Assembly (NCBI GenBank): GCA_021154325.1
Contig: JAJKIR010000196.1
Span: 1-52,069 of the forward strand
From: Gemmatimonas sp.
GTDB taxonomy: Bacteria > Gemmatimonadota > Gemmatimonadetes > Gemmatimonadales > Gemmatimonadaceae
DNA: 52,069 nucleotides
Direction: 5' to 3'
Position numbers and translations under genes: made by a program. The notes under the pieces are model-generated. The model was not told where the DNA came from. It made no database searches and saw only the letters and a list, made by a program, of their open reading frames with translations. Numbering within the stretch: the stretch's first letter is position 1; the number at the start of each line of letters is the position of its first letter. Of the stretch, positions 17,166-25,595 are shown one piece after another.

Positions 17166-20099
17166 TCAATGCGAGCGCCGCACGCGATTAGCGTTAGGCG
17201 TGAGCTCAGTCAACCGTGCGACCACAGAGTCATAGCGAACCCTCAACATCGGATCCGCGCCACGCCACGCCTGCTCTACCATCGTGTAATGAGCGACGGC
17301 GCTGTCTCGTTGTCGTGCCGCGTCGTACAGTCGCGCCAGCAACTCGTGCAGCTCGGTACGCGAGACGTAGAGGTTCGACCCGTCGATTCCACCGCGCAGA
17401 CCCGCGCGGACGATCGCGATTCCCTGCGCGGGTCGCCCAAGCGCCAGCAAGGCGCGGCCGAGCTCGAAGTTGACGCGCGTGTAGCCATACGTCGGCGACC
17501 ATGTGGCCGCCCGATATTCGGAGACTGCCTCCTCAAGCTTTCCCGCACGCGCGAGCAGCAGGCCGCGGATGAAATGGTGCAGGAGGCGGTCGCGGGGATA
17601 ATAGCTCTGCTGTCCCAGCCATTGCAGCGTGTCCGCTCGACCGCGCGCCTGCGCCGTGTCGCCCGCGGCGACGTTGGCTGTCGCCGCGAGCGCGATCACC
17701 CAGGCTTTGTTTCGCGCGCGAATCCCCGGCGGAATCCGGAGTGAATCGCGACCGAATGGGTACAACTCGCGGAACTTGTGCGCCGCGCTCGCGAAGTTAC
17801 CCGTTTCGTAGTCGAGGATCGCGTCGGCAAAAGGCTCGATCGTCGCGGGCCGACGCGCCAGCGAGGTCCCGGGAATGCGCCCCTCCACCAGGAGCGCACG
17901 CGCATCCCGGTATCGCCCCGCCGCGCGCAGCCCGATCTCACAGGGCCATTGATACGGAAGAGGCTGAGACGGGTCCTCCTCGAGCAACCCACGAGTGCAC
18001 GAGACCACCGCCGCTTCCGCGTCGCCGCTCATAATCGCCCGATACAGCTCGGCGAGCCGTGCGGGACCGCGAGTTCCGCCTAACGACTCATAGCGCAGGG
18101 TGGCCGCGTTCGCGTCGCTCTGTCTTCCCATGGCGACGTAGAGCTCAGTCAGGAGCTTCCAGGGGTCCTTGTCCATCGGACGCAGCTTTGTCCACCGACG
18201 CAGGCTGCGCTCGGCCGCGTCAATCGAATCGTTCCAGCGATAGCGGTCCGCCAGAAGATGGAGAGCCTCGCACAGCCTGCACATCGCCCCCGCCTGTTGG
18301 GAGGCTCCACCGGCAATCGAGTCCAGCCGGATGGAGCGCTCGAGCAGTGGCACCGCGCGCGGGAGATCGGGTTCTACCTCCGCACTCCGAAAGAGCGCTT
18401 CCGGATCGTCGGCAAAATCCGTGGCCAACGTCTCGGCAACCGCGATCGACGCGGGATCATTACGGCCATGGAGCATGTCCGTCATCATCAGGAGCCGGTC
18501 ACGCCGTGTTGCGCGCGGAGCCAGGCGCAAGGCCAGGTCGAGAAACCGACGATGTACCGTGTCCTCCACGAGCGCCGCCGACCGCCACCCGTAGTAGGCG
18601 GCCATCGCGAACATCGAATCATCAGCGATGGCCGCGCGAAAGAGTCGATTCGCGGACTGAAGATCGGACTGGTAATACGCGCGGAGTCCCTCCTCGTACA
18701 TCCGATAAGCGATGGGTGAGCGCGTGCTGACCTCACCCAACGAGCCGCTTGGCGCGGCCACACGGAAATCTCTGGCAATGAGCGCAGTGGCACTATCGAA
18801 CAGCGCGATCCGATCATCGCCACTCACGCGGTAACCTCCGCGCACAACCCCACCGCGCAGACTCACGCGACGAATTTCCAGCCGGAGCTTGTTCCGCGGC
18901 AGTGGAAGGAGCTCACCTTCGATGATCTCTGTCGCGCCCGCCCGCCGCGCAGCCTCGACCATCGCATTGCGAGACGTATCGCCGCCAGCAGGAGTCACTT
19001 CGAGCATTCGCGAATTGGCGACCACCTGCAGCTCGTTGATCCGCGCGAGGCTCGTCGCCAACATCTCGCTCAGCACTGTGCTCACCGAAAGAGATTCCGG
19101 TGCGACCAGGTCACGTATTCGGCCGACTGCCAGGACCGTTGCTTCGCGTCCAAGCGTCGCGGACGCGCGCCGCGCGATCGCGGCGCCGAGTGCAACGGCG
19201 GCCAGTGCCACTGCCCCGACGATCATCAACGGGCGTCGCGTGACGAACAGCTTCGCAAAGCCGTTAGGGGCGGCGAAGTTTCTCAAGTCGGAAGATGTCG
19301 CCAGACGTGACGGACCCGATCTGCCGGCTTGTCTTTGTGCGCCGACAGCTGTCGACGACACAGCAACCGGACCCGTCTCCACCGTCGCGGCCGCGGGGGC
19401 CGACGACGCCGTTCGGAGTTGGCGCACGAGACGCTCGAGGCTCGGATCAGGGTCCGCCTCCAGTTCTTCCCGCAACAGTGCGGCGTATGTCTTTCCGTGT
19501 GCGAGTGCGGCCGCTCGGTCACCACGAGCCGCGAGCGCTTCCATATAAGAAGTCGCAAACCGCGCGTTGAACCGATCCATTAGGGTCAGCCGGCGCCAAT
19601 GCTCGGCGGCATCATGGTCACCGGATTTCGACCGTAGCGTCGCGACTGCCTCGATGGCACGCATCCCGTCTGTCGCAAGCGCCGCGCGTTCTTGTTCCAC
19701 CCAGCGCTCGAATTCGGGTGCATCCGATAGGTAAAAGCCGTCCAGGAACGGTCCGACGTAGAGTTCCGCCGCTTCGCTCCAGCTGCGTTCACGGATGGCC
19801 GACCGGAACGCCTCGAGGTCACTCGAGATCTTTGTGCGATCGAGCGTGAGCTCTGGCGTCGACAGCACGATCTCGGTCCCTACGAGACGCCGCAAACCAT
19901 ACAGCGTCTGAGCAAGGGCGTGGCGCGCGCGGTCCGTCTCGGACTCCGGCCAAAGCACCCCCAGCAAGCGATCGCGGCTTACGCCCTTGCCAGAGGCGCA
20001 CGCCAACATCGCGAGCAAGGCGAGCGCCCGCGGTCGCGGTGGATCCGCATCGGCGCCGAGATCGTCGATCCACAATCCACCGAACGTTCGAAGCCGCAA
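17166..20099 (-). CDS. SARP-type (BTAD) regulator with membrane anchor and TolB-like/TPR sensor
   Basis: 977 residues from TTG 20099. Residues ~1-90 form an OmpR/SARP winged helix (MRLRTFGGLWIDD, RALALLAMLA, SRDRLLGVLWPE, RHALAQTLYGLRRLVG). Residues ~95-235 are the bacterial transcriptional activation domain (FLDGFYLSDAPEFERWVEQER). A membrane helix follows at ~288-310 (MIVGAVALAAVALGAAIARR). The outer part begins with a TolB/FlgO-like alpha/beta domain (VLAVGRIRDL ... ARINELQVVANSRML) and continues as helical TPR-like repeats to the end. This is a ToxR-style arrangement: DNA-binding inside, sensing outside. It is divergent from the secreted-protein cluster that includes the cytolysin and is the obvious candidate regulator for it. 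Confidence 0.9.
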   Translation of the reverse strand: MRLRTFGGLWIDDLGADADPPRPRALALLAMLACASGKGVSRDRLLGVLWPESETDRARHALAQTLYGLRRLVGTEIVLSTPELTLDRTKISSDLEAFRSAIRERSWSEAAELYVGPFLDGFYLSDAPEFERWVEQERAALATDGMRAIEAVATLRSKSGDHDAAEHWRRLTLMDRFNARFATSYMEALAARGDRAAALAHGKTYAALLREELEADPDPSLERLVRQLRTASSAPAAATVETGPVAVSSTAVGAQRQAGRSGPSRLATSSDLRNFAAPNGFAKLFVTRRPLMIVGAVALAAVALGAAIARRASATLGREATVLAVGRIRDLVAPESLSVSTVLSEMLATSLARINELQVVANSRMLEVTPAGGDTSRNAMVEAARRAGATEIIEGELLPLPRNKLRLEIRRVSLRGGVVRGGYRVSGDDRIALFDSATALIARDFRVAAPSGSLGEVSTRSPIAYRMYEEGLRAYYQSDLQSANRLFRAAIADDSMFAMAAYYGWRSAALVEDTVHRRFLDLALRLAPRATRRDRLLMMTDMLHGRNDPASIAVAETLATDFADDPEALFRSAEVEPDLPRAVPLLERSIRLDSIAGGASQQAGAMCRLCEALHLLADRYRWNDSIDAAERSLRRWTKLRPMDKDPWKLLTELYVAMGRQSDANAATLRYESLGGTRGPARLAELYRAIMSGDAEAAVVSCTRGLLEEDPSQPLPYQWPCEIGLRAAGRYRDARALLVEGRIPGTSLARRPATIEPFADAILDYETGNFASAAHKFRELYPFGRDSLRIPPGIRARNKAWVIALAATANVAAGDTAQARGRADTLQWLGQQSYYPRDRLLHHFIRGLLLARAGKLEEAVSEYRAATWSPTYGYTRVNFELGRALLALGRPAQGIAIVRAGLRGGIDGSNLYVSRTELHELLARLYDAARQRDSAVAHYTMVEQAWRGADPMLRVRYDSVVARLTELTPNANRVRRSH

Positions 20100-20115
20100 A
20101 CGACTAGACCTCGTG

Positions 20116-20179
20116 TGACGCCGAATGACGCGCAGGTGATACCCCGCGGTGATCGGCGGCTGACGGATGTCGGTGAGAT
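20116..20179 (+). promoter_or_regulatory. Phased TGAC/TGAT direct repeats, possible SARP sites
   Basis: Between the divergent SARP gene and the first secreted-protein gene, hexamers TGACGC, TGACGC, TGATAC, TGATCG, TGACGG and TGAGAT start at 20116, 20126, 20137, 20150, 20161 and 20174. The spacing is 10, 11, 13, 11 and 13 bases. SARP proteins bind direct repeats phased by about one helical turn. The match is suggestive only, as the repeats are short. Confidence 0.35.
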
Positions 20180-20208
20180 TCTCGCCAAGATCTTACGACG
20201 AGACTTCC

Positions 20209-20664
20209 GTGGCGACAAGAACGACGACAGCGGCGTTCGCGATCGGCTGGCATCTGGCAGCGGTCGGCACCACGCTCCCTGCCCAACGAGCGTCGGTTGA
20301 ACAGGGACAGGCGTCGGGAGCGCGCGGCACCAGAGCGCGAAATCCACACTCTCTCAACGCCGTGCAGTTGCTGGCGCGAGCCGGTCCGGGACGGGACGAA
20401 CGCGTGCGGTTTCAGTGGGACCAGGTCGACGGCGCAAAAGGATACCTGCTGATCGGCCGCTGGACGCAGCCGCCGTCCTGGACGATTCAGTCCCGCGCTT
20501 ATCGCGTCGGTGCCGCCAACGCGACGTCCTCGACGAGCGACCACGTCACGTTCGAGGTGCTGCTGCCGCCGGGCAGTCACTCATGGAGGGTGACGGCGCT
20601 GTTCGGCGCCCGGCTCGTTGGCGACACCGCCACGGCCACGACGTTCGCATTCGACATCAAATGA
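20209..20664 (+). CDS. Small secreted Fn3-like protein
   Basis: 151 residues from GTG 20209. ATG 20167 is in frame, but the GTG start gives a clean signal peptide (AFAIGWHLAAVGTTLPAQ). The mature part resembles one fibronectin type III-like sandwich: VRFQWDQVDGAKGYLLIGRW at ~78-97 and GSHSWRVTALFG near the end, the typical W..V.GA..Y / WRV pattern. It is the first gene downstream of the divergent regulator and lies 56 bases before the cytolysin gene, so cotranscription is likely. The activity is unknown; a binding or accessory role for the pore-former is possible. Confidence 0.65.
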   Translation: MATRTTTAAFAIGWHLAAVGTTLPAQRASVEQGQASGARGTRARNPHSLNAVQLLARAGPGRDERVRFQWDQVDGAKGYLLIGRWTQPPSWTIQSRAYRVGAANATSSTSDHVTFEVLLPPGSHSWRVTALFGARLVGDTATATTFAFDIK

Positions 20665-20720
20665 GAGTTCCAGGAGTCCGTTTCCCGTTAGGCAACCCAC
20701 AAGTCGAGGAGGATGCAGCC

Positions 20721-22466
20721 ATGTGCGCTCGTATGCTGTCGCGAATGCTGACCCTTGTGCCATCGGCGCTGTTGCTGGCAGCTCCGGTAGTGGCGTCGGC
20801 GCAGCTCAAACCGAGGATTCTCACCGTCACGCCTGCCGGCGCGCCCGCGTCATCGAACGTCGCGCAGATTCGCAGTTACCTGGACGGACTGCGGGAACTG
20901 GTGATGGTCAACCCCAATCCCGGACACCCTGAGACAATGGTGGGGCTCCCCACGGGCATCACTGGGAGGAAATGGGTGGGCGAGGAGATCGTGAACACTC
21001 AGGCGGAGCTCGCCCTGTTGAAGAGCTTTGCCAACGTCACATGGCCTGGCGCGTTGGTGCAAGGACAGACGATCGACAAGAACAACTTTGCACCTCTTGG
21101 CTCTGAGTTGACTCGCTCGGGTGGACGGATCCGGTTGGCGACAGAATTCATTGGCGCTACAAAAGGACTGTCGCAATCGACGGATCTTCCGGTGATGAAC
21201 GCGACAGCCGTCGAAGATGCCAGACGGAGGTTGCTCCAGGCCCTGGCTCCGAAGGGGTCCACCGGCACCTTGCTCTGGGAGTTCGAGACCGGGGAGACCT
21301 TGCGCGAAGCCATGGTCAAGATGGGAGTGGCGTACCAGGGCTCAGGCATCAGCGCGAGCCTCGATGCAAAGTTGAACTCCCACTATAACGAACACACCTT
21401 CGTTGCGAAGCTTACCCAGGTCTTTTACAGGATCGTATTTGAACCGCTCGGTGATTCACCGTTCTTCGCGCCGTCGGTGACCCTGGCCGATGTACAACGA
21501 CTCGCGGGTCCGGGGAATCCGCCGCTCTATGTGAGCGAGATCAAATATGGGCGCATCCTGCTTGTGAAGTTCACCGGCACTCTGGATACGCTGGATCTGG
21601 AGGCTGCGGCGTCGGCGGCGTACTCGGGCTTCAAAGGACAGGGAGCGGCAGCCTACAGACAGAAGCTCTCATCTGAGCGGATGGAAATCCTGTCAGTCGG
21701 AGGAAGAGCAGATCAGCTGGTAGGTCTCGTATTCGCGACCCCTGACGCTATCTCGCAGGCCCTGCAGTCTGCGGTACAGAAGGGCATCACGTACGATCCG
21801 CAGAGCAATCCCGGTGACGCGATCGGCATCACGATGAACTATGTCGCGTCAAACCACGTTGCGATCGCCCAGATGTTGACGCAGGCGAGTCCGAAGATCG
21901 TAGATCTCAGGACTGTGCGAGTCTGCCTCGACACCATAAGGAAGCTGGAAGACCGTCGAGGTCCGTTCCCGGTCTGGGATGGACCAGGTGGTGGACAGGT
22001 CAACACGCACATAAGCGTCTTGCCTGGCGACGAAGTGACCTTCGAGGCTTGGGGAAAGAATTGGTCAGGCGTTTTCGCCACGGGTGATTATGGTCCCGAC
22101 GGCTGGCATACCTGGGACAAGCCGAAGGACGGGGAGGGTGGCTATCCGATTGCAGACCGGTCCCCATTTGCTCTGATTGCAAAGTTTGGGGCGGGCAACA
22201 ACAAGGGGGGACCCGACCGAAGCAAGCCTGGCTACAACGAGTCCACCTCAGGCGCAAAAGCCGCCAGCGATTGGTTCTATGTTGGTACAGGCAGGGTGGC
22301 CGTTGTGCAACAGCTTAATGCGCAAGGAGAAGGGTTTCAGGGTTATGGGGACATCTATCTGGGAACGAACGACAACGATCCAACTAATGGCGATCCGAAC
22401 AAGAAATTCACGGTGAGAATCTGCGTCAAGCGCGACCCCAAGAACGTGGAAATACCGAATCAATAA
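20721..22466 (+). CDS. Cholesterol-dependent-cytolysin homologue with LecA-like C-terminal domain
   Basis: 581 residues from ATG 20721 (AGGAGG upstream). Signal peptide 1-27 (VVASA). Residues ~85-390 follow thiol-activated cytolysins domain by domain: FANVTWPGALVQGQ (105-116) matches the TYPGAL strand; LTQVFYRIVFEP (231-242), SPFFAPSVTLADV and PPLYVSEIKYGRILLVKF (267-284) match the QIFYTV..SVTF..APPL.VS.VAYGR core. A TMH2-like segment lies at ~285-318. ILSVGGRAD (323-331) carries the Gly-Gly hinge, and GDAIGITMNYVASNHVAI (365-382) matches PISYTSxFLxDN. The cholesterol-binding domain 4 with its Trp-rich undecapeptide is absent. Instead residues ~417-568 resemble the Ca-dependent galactophilic lectin LecA (VLPGDEVTFEAWG, YGPDGW, FYVGTG, YLGTNDND, FTVRI). 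Predicted: a secreted oligomeric pore-former targeted by glycan binding. A hairpin follows. Confidence 0.87.
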   Translation: MCARMLSRMLTLVPSALLLAAPVVASAQLKPRILTVTPAGAPASSNVAQIRSYLDGLRELVMVNPNPGHPETMVGLPTGITGRKWVGEEIVNTQAELALLKSFANVTWPGALVQGQTIDKNNFAPLGSELTRSGGRIRLATEFIGATKGLSQSTDLPVMNATAVEDARRRLLQALAPKGSTGTLLWEFETGETLREAMVKMGVAYQGSGISASLDAKLNSHYNEHTFVAKLTQVFYRIVFEPLGDSPFFAPSVTLADVQRLAGPGNPPLYVSEIKYGRILLVKFTGTLDTLDLEAAASAAYSGFKGQGAAAYRQKLSSERMEILSVGGRADQLVGLVFATPDAISQALQSAVQKGITYDPQSNPGDAIGITMNYVASNHVAIAQMLTQASPKIVDLRTVRVCLDTIRKLEDRRGPFPVWDGPGGGQVNTHISVLPGDEVTFEAWGKNWSGVFATGDYGPDGWHTWDKPKDGEGGYPIADRSPFALIAKFGAGNNKGGPDRSKPGYNESTSGAKAASDWFYVGTGRVAVVQQLNAQGEGFQGYGDIYLGTNDNDPTNGDPNKKFTVRICVKRDPKNVEIPNQ

Positions 22467-22478
22467 GGGTCGCAAGAC

Positions 22479-22516
22479 AACACCTGGCGGCAGTGACCTT
22501 ACTGCCGCCACGTGTT
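22479..22516 (+). terminator. Strong hairpin after cytolysin gene
   Basis: Arms AACACCTGGCGGCAGT (22479-22494) and ACTGCCGCCACGTGTT (22501-22516) pair over 16 positions with one C-C mismatch around loop GACCTT. No long T run follows. It probably attenuates or ends transcription between the cytolysin and the next gene. A CGTTAGGC motif lies just downstream (22522-22529). Confidence 0.75.
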
Positions 22517-22551
22517 CTCCTCGTTAGGCCCTTTACCTCACCGAGGGACTC

Positions 22552-24012
22552 ATGACGCACCTTGCCACATTCCTAGTCCTGGCGCAGCTCCAACAGGGCG
22601 CTGGGCTCAGCTATCGGGTGCCGAGCGGCTGGGACGAAGCGCCGGATCCCGCGCGAAGGATCGTCGTGCTCCGACCGCGCGATCGAGAGCCGTCGTGCGA
22701 ATGTCTGATCATGATCCGTCAGCCGCAGGCGTTCTCCGGGACCGCCGAGCAGCTTCACGAGGCAGTCGTTAGGCATACCAGCCAGATCGCGCCTGTCGTC
22801 GACACATCGAGGACGGAGACGATGGGCGGCTTTCTGGTGACGCGCATGCATCAGCGGACGGCTCTCAATGAGATGTTCACCACGCTCTTCACCGCGCGTT
22901 GGAGCGATCGCGGCCAGGTGATCATCTTCATGGCCGCTGCGGCTGACATGGAGCAGCGCTACCGGAGCACCGCCGAAGCGATGGTCCGGGAGATCGTCAT
23001 CCCCCAGTCATCGGTCGCGACCGTTCCCGGCGACCAGCCGCCGTCGGTTGCGCCACAATCGGCGGCCCCGCCGCTCCCATCCGCGCCGACGGCGAGCGGC
23101 CCTACGCGGACCGCACCCCCGCCGGCTGTGGGCTCACTAGCCGACTACATCTATGTCGTGCCTAACGGGTGGACGGCGTCACAGGCCTCGACCGGCATCG
23201 TCCTCACATCACCGAAGTCCCCCTCCGGCGAGGTGTGCTACATCGCCATGTCTCCGATCGCGGCGTCGAGCGGAGACCTGTTCAACGACGCGAATCGGGT
23301 CTGGCAGCAGAACTTCAGTAGGTTCGGAACTCCCGTGACGAGCACGACGCTGCTGAACCGCGGCGTCTCACCGCAGGGATGGGAGTACGCAGTCGTTAGG
23401 CGCGGCATCGCCGCGCGCGGCTCGATCGATCCGTCGCCCGAGGGATTCGCCATGGTCGTCGCAGCGAAGCTCGGCGATCGCGTCGCCACGGTGTCCTGGT
23501 ACTCGGGGGGGACGCTGACGAGCTCCTGCTTCGTGGACCATCACGCGACCGATTTTCCCGAGGTATGGCCGCGGTTCTTCGACGCGCTGCAGTTCAGAAG
23601 CTTCGGGCCGCCCGCCGGCGACGCGCTCGCGAAGGGGCTGGCCGGCTTCTGGGAGTCGATCGGCACCAGCGTCGGCGGAGGCGCCGTCAATCAATACATC
23701 TTCACGCCCGTTGGTCGTTATGCATGGTCCGGTGTCGGCCAGCGGTACATGGGTCTCTCTCGCTTCGAGACGGCGATCTGGACCAACATGGCATTCGGCG
23801 ATGGGTCATTCACCCTTCGCGGCGATACGCTGACGTTGCGATCGAACGGAGGCCAGAGCGAGGTGTGGCTCATTCGCCTGGAGCAGTTCAGTGAGGACGG
23901 CGGCAAGAGCTGGTCCGACAAGCTGTACATGATGCGTCCCATGTCGACGTGCTATCTGGACGGCTGTCGCAACAAAGACTCGGAGCTCGCTCTCTCGCGG
24001 CGCAATCAGTAG
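22552..24012 (+). CDS. Secreted protein with duplicated domain, unknown function
   Basis: 486 residues, ATG 22552, short hydrophobic N-terminus (HLATFLVLAQLQQGAG). A module at ~20-150 (YRVPSGWDE..., CLIMIRQPQAFSG) recurs at ~203-355 (YVVPNGWTAS..., CYIAMSPIAASSG), joined by a Pro/Ser/Ala-rich linker (~155-195). Each copy runs from a VP-x-GW strand to a helix and a closing strand. The C-terminal ~120 residues (AGFWESIGTSVGGGAVNQYIFTP ... GDTLTLRS) look like a lipocalin-like beta-barrel. No catalytic signature recognised. It follows the cytolysin after a hairpin and 85 bases. Confidence 0.7.
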   Translation: MTHLATFLVLAQLQQGAGLSYRVPSGWDEAPDPARRIVVLRPRDREPSCECLIMIRQPQAFSGTAEQLHEAVVRHTSQIAPVVDTSRTETMGGFLVTRMHQRTALNEMFTTLFTARWSDRGQVIIFMAAAADMEQRYRSTAEAMVREIVIPQSSVATVPGDQPPSVAPQSAAPPLPSAPTASGPTRTAPPPAVGSLADYIYVVPNGWTASQASTGIVLTSPKSPSGEVCYIAMSPIAASSGDLFNDANRVWQQNFSRFGTPVTSTTLLNRGVSPQGWEYAVVRRGIAARGSIDPSPEGFAMVVAAKLGDRVATVSWYSGGTLTSSCFVDHHATDFPEVWPRFFDALQFRSFGPPAGDALAKGLAGFWESIGTSVGGGAVNQYIFTPVGRYAWSGVGQRYMGLSRFETAIWTNMAFGDGSFTLRGDTLTLRSNGGQSEVWLIRLEQFSEDGGKSWSDKLYMMRPMSTCYLDGCRNKDSELALSRRNQ

Positions 24013-24050
24013 CGCTGCTCGCTCATCTCGGTTCGCCGTTGGAGGCAACC

Positions 24051-25340
24051 ATGCGGAACTGTGCTCGAGGCTTCTCCGGCGGTGCGTGGCTCTTCACGCT
24101 CCTCGTCGCGGTGCGCTCGGTCGCCTCGGCCCAGGCGCCCGGGGCGGGAGAGCTCCGGTTTCCTGCGCGTGGAATGTATCGCAACCCGTATCGCGTCGTG
24201 CAGCAGTACGATCCGATGTCCGATCGCACTCGCCTCGCCGTCGGCATTTCCTCCGGTGCTCCATTGAGCATCCTCATCAAGCCGATCGTGCAGCTGACGT
24301 TCGAGGCGATGTTCAATGGAACAACGCCTAACGGGACACCGGATTCCATTCTCATGACGAGCCGGATCCTTCGACTCGTGGTCGCGAAGCAGCAGCCGGG
24401 AATGGTGGCATCGGCAGCAGTCCCGGACCAGGCAGCGACTGTCGGCGCAGGCGCGCCTGGGCCCATGCTCACGTTCCTCATCGCACCGTCCACAGATGCG
24501 AATGCAAGCGGCGCTCCCGTGTGGCGCACCTCGCTTGCCTCGGTCATGACCAGATCGAATCAGCTGGTAACGGTGGACGACACCGGCATCTGGTTTCAGG
24601 GCCGACGATGGCTCGCGGCAATCGCGAACGTCATCGACATGACGAGGAAGAAGGGGGAGTCGCCGCTGACGCTCGTCTCATTTGCCGACACGGGCCGGTT
24701 CTCTCTCGACCGATTGCCGGAGCGAGCTCGCAAACTCCTGCGCGAGGGACTCCGCATAACGATCGTCGAGGACGCGCATCGTTCGGTGATTCCAACCGGA
24801 ACGCTCGTACAGATGACGAGTGCCTCGAACAGCGTGAAGTCACGTTTCGGCACGATCGACTTTGCCATCGAGGGTGATGAGCTCAACGCACTGCAGGACT
24901 TCGCAAGTCGACTGGGCCCGAAGGAGGCGCAGGTCGCTCTCGCCGCCACCGTCTCGGATACGACCGGAGGCGCTGCAGCTATCCCTGCTGGTACCGAGAT
25001 CGAGTTGAGGTCCGGATCACGTGAGTGCGTCGATTCCGTGAGGCTTGGCGATCAATTCACCGCGACCATAACGCGACCCGTTGGATCACCTGGCCTCGCC
25101 GCTCTCGACACGGGCGCGCACGTCGTGCTCATGATTTCCGACCTCGAACGAGGGCTCGAAGGGCCTGACGCCGTTCCAATGCAGATGAGCGCAGTGTCGG
25201 TGACGCTGTCGCAGAGGCAATATGCACTTCACGGCGCGGTCGTGAAGTCCACGACTGTCAAGCAGGGAGCACATGCCTGCGTGCCGGTCGATGGCCTGCT
25301 ACTCCTTCGCCTCAGCCGCGCGCTCCGAATGGCTCCCTGA
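24051..25340 (+). CDS. Secreted beta-rich protein, unknown function
   Basis: 429 residues from ATG 24051, with GGAGG at the right distance. Signal peptide cleaved near SVASAQ (residue ~28). The mature protein has no recognised family. Residues ~315-429 contain a pattern AIPAGTEIELRSGS ... VRLGDQFTATITRPV ... LDTGAHVVLMI, as in exported proteins with a repeated 'barrel' insert. The 38-base gap to the previous gene suggests cotranscription, and both genes end the secreted cluster that begins at 20.2 kb. Confidence 0.7.
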   Translation: MRNCARGFSGGAWLFTLLVAVRSVASAQAPGAGELRFPARGMYRNPYRVVQQYDPMSDRTRLAVGISSGAPLSILIKPIVQLTFEAMFNGTTPNGTPDSILMTSRILRLVVAKQQPGMVASAAVPDQAATVGAGAPGPMLTFLIAPSTDANASGAPVWRTSLASVMTRSNQLVTVDDTGIWFQGRRWLAAIANVIDMTRKKGESPLTLVSFADTGRFSLDRLPERARKLLREGLRITIVEDAHRSVIPTGTLVQMTSASNSVKSRFGTIDFAIEGDELNALQDFASRLGPKEAQVALAATVSDTTGGAAAIPAGTEIELRSGSRECVDSVRLGDQFTATITRPVGSPGLAALDTGAHVVLMISDLERGLEGPDAVPMQMSAVSVTLSQRQYALHGAVVKSTTVKQGAHACVPVDGLLLLRLSRALRMAP

Positions 25341-25404
25341 TGCAGGTATCCGTACAGCGTGCCACGTCATTGATGTAATCGACGGGCTCCTCCCCACTAT
25401 CGAT

Positions 25405-25477
25405 TTCGGCGCCACGTCTGGCGCGTCGTCCACGCACCAGTATGTTGGCCCCATGTCCCCCACGCTGCGCGATCAGC
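25405..25477 (+). repeat. 73-bp repeat, copy 1 (orphan kinase leader)
   Basis: Differs at about four positions from 26787-26859, which is the upstream region and first codons of the Ser/Thr kinase gene. Here the ATG and the codons for SPTLRDQ are kept, but the rest of a kinase is missing. It may be a relic of a lost kinase gene or a duplicated promoter placed before the DUF3667 gene. Confidence 0.85.
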
Positions 25478-25595
25478 GCGAAGGCGGATCCCATGGTCGC
25501 TCTGCGAAACGACTCGTCGATCACTTCAGGGGCAAGATTGGTTTCAGAGCGGGAGGCGCTGGTCATGTTGCGGTCGCAAATGGAAATGGGAGATC

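Noticed and set aside
22522..24333. Integron attC sites built from GCCTAACG ... CGTTAGGC pairs
   Set aside because: Opposed copies (for example 23160 and 23394, or 44522 and 44820) are 230-300 bases apart, lie inside long genes and lack the inner L-box pairs and hairpin structure of attC. No integrase is present.
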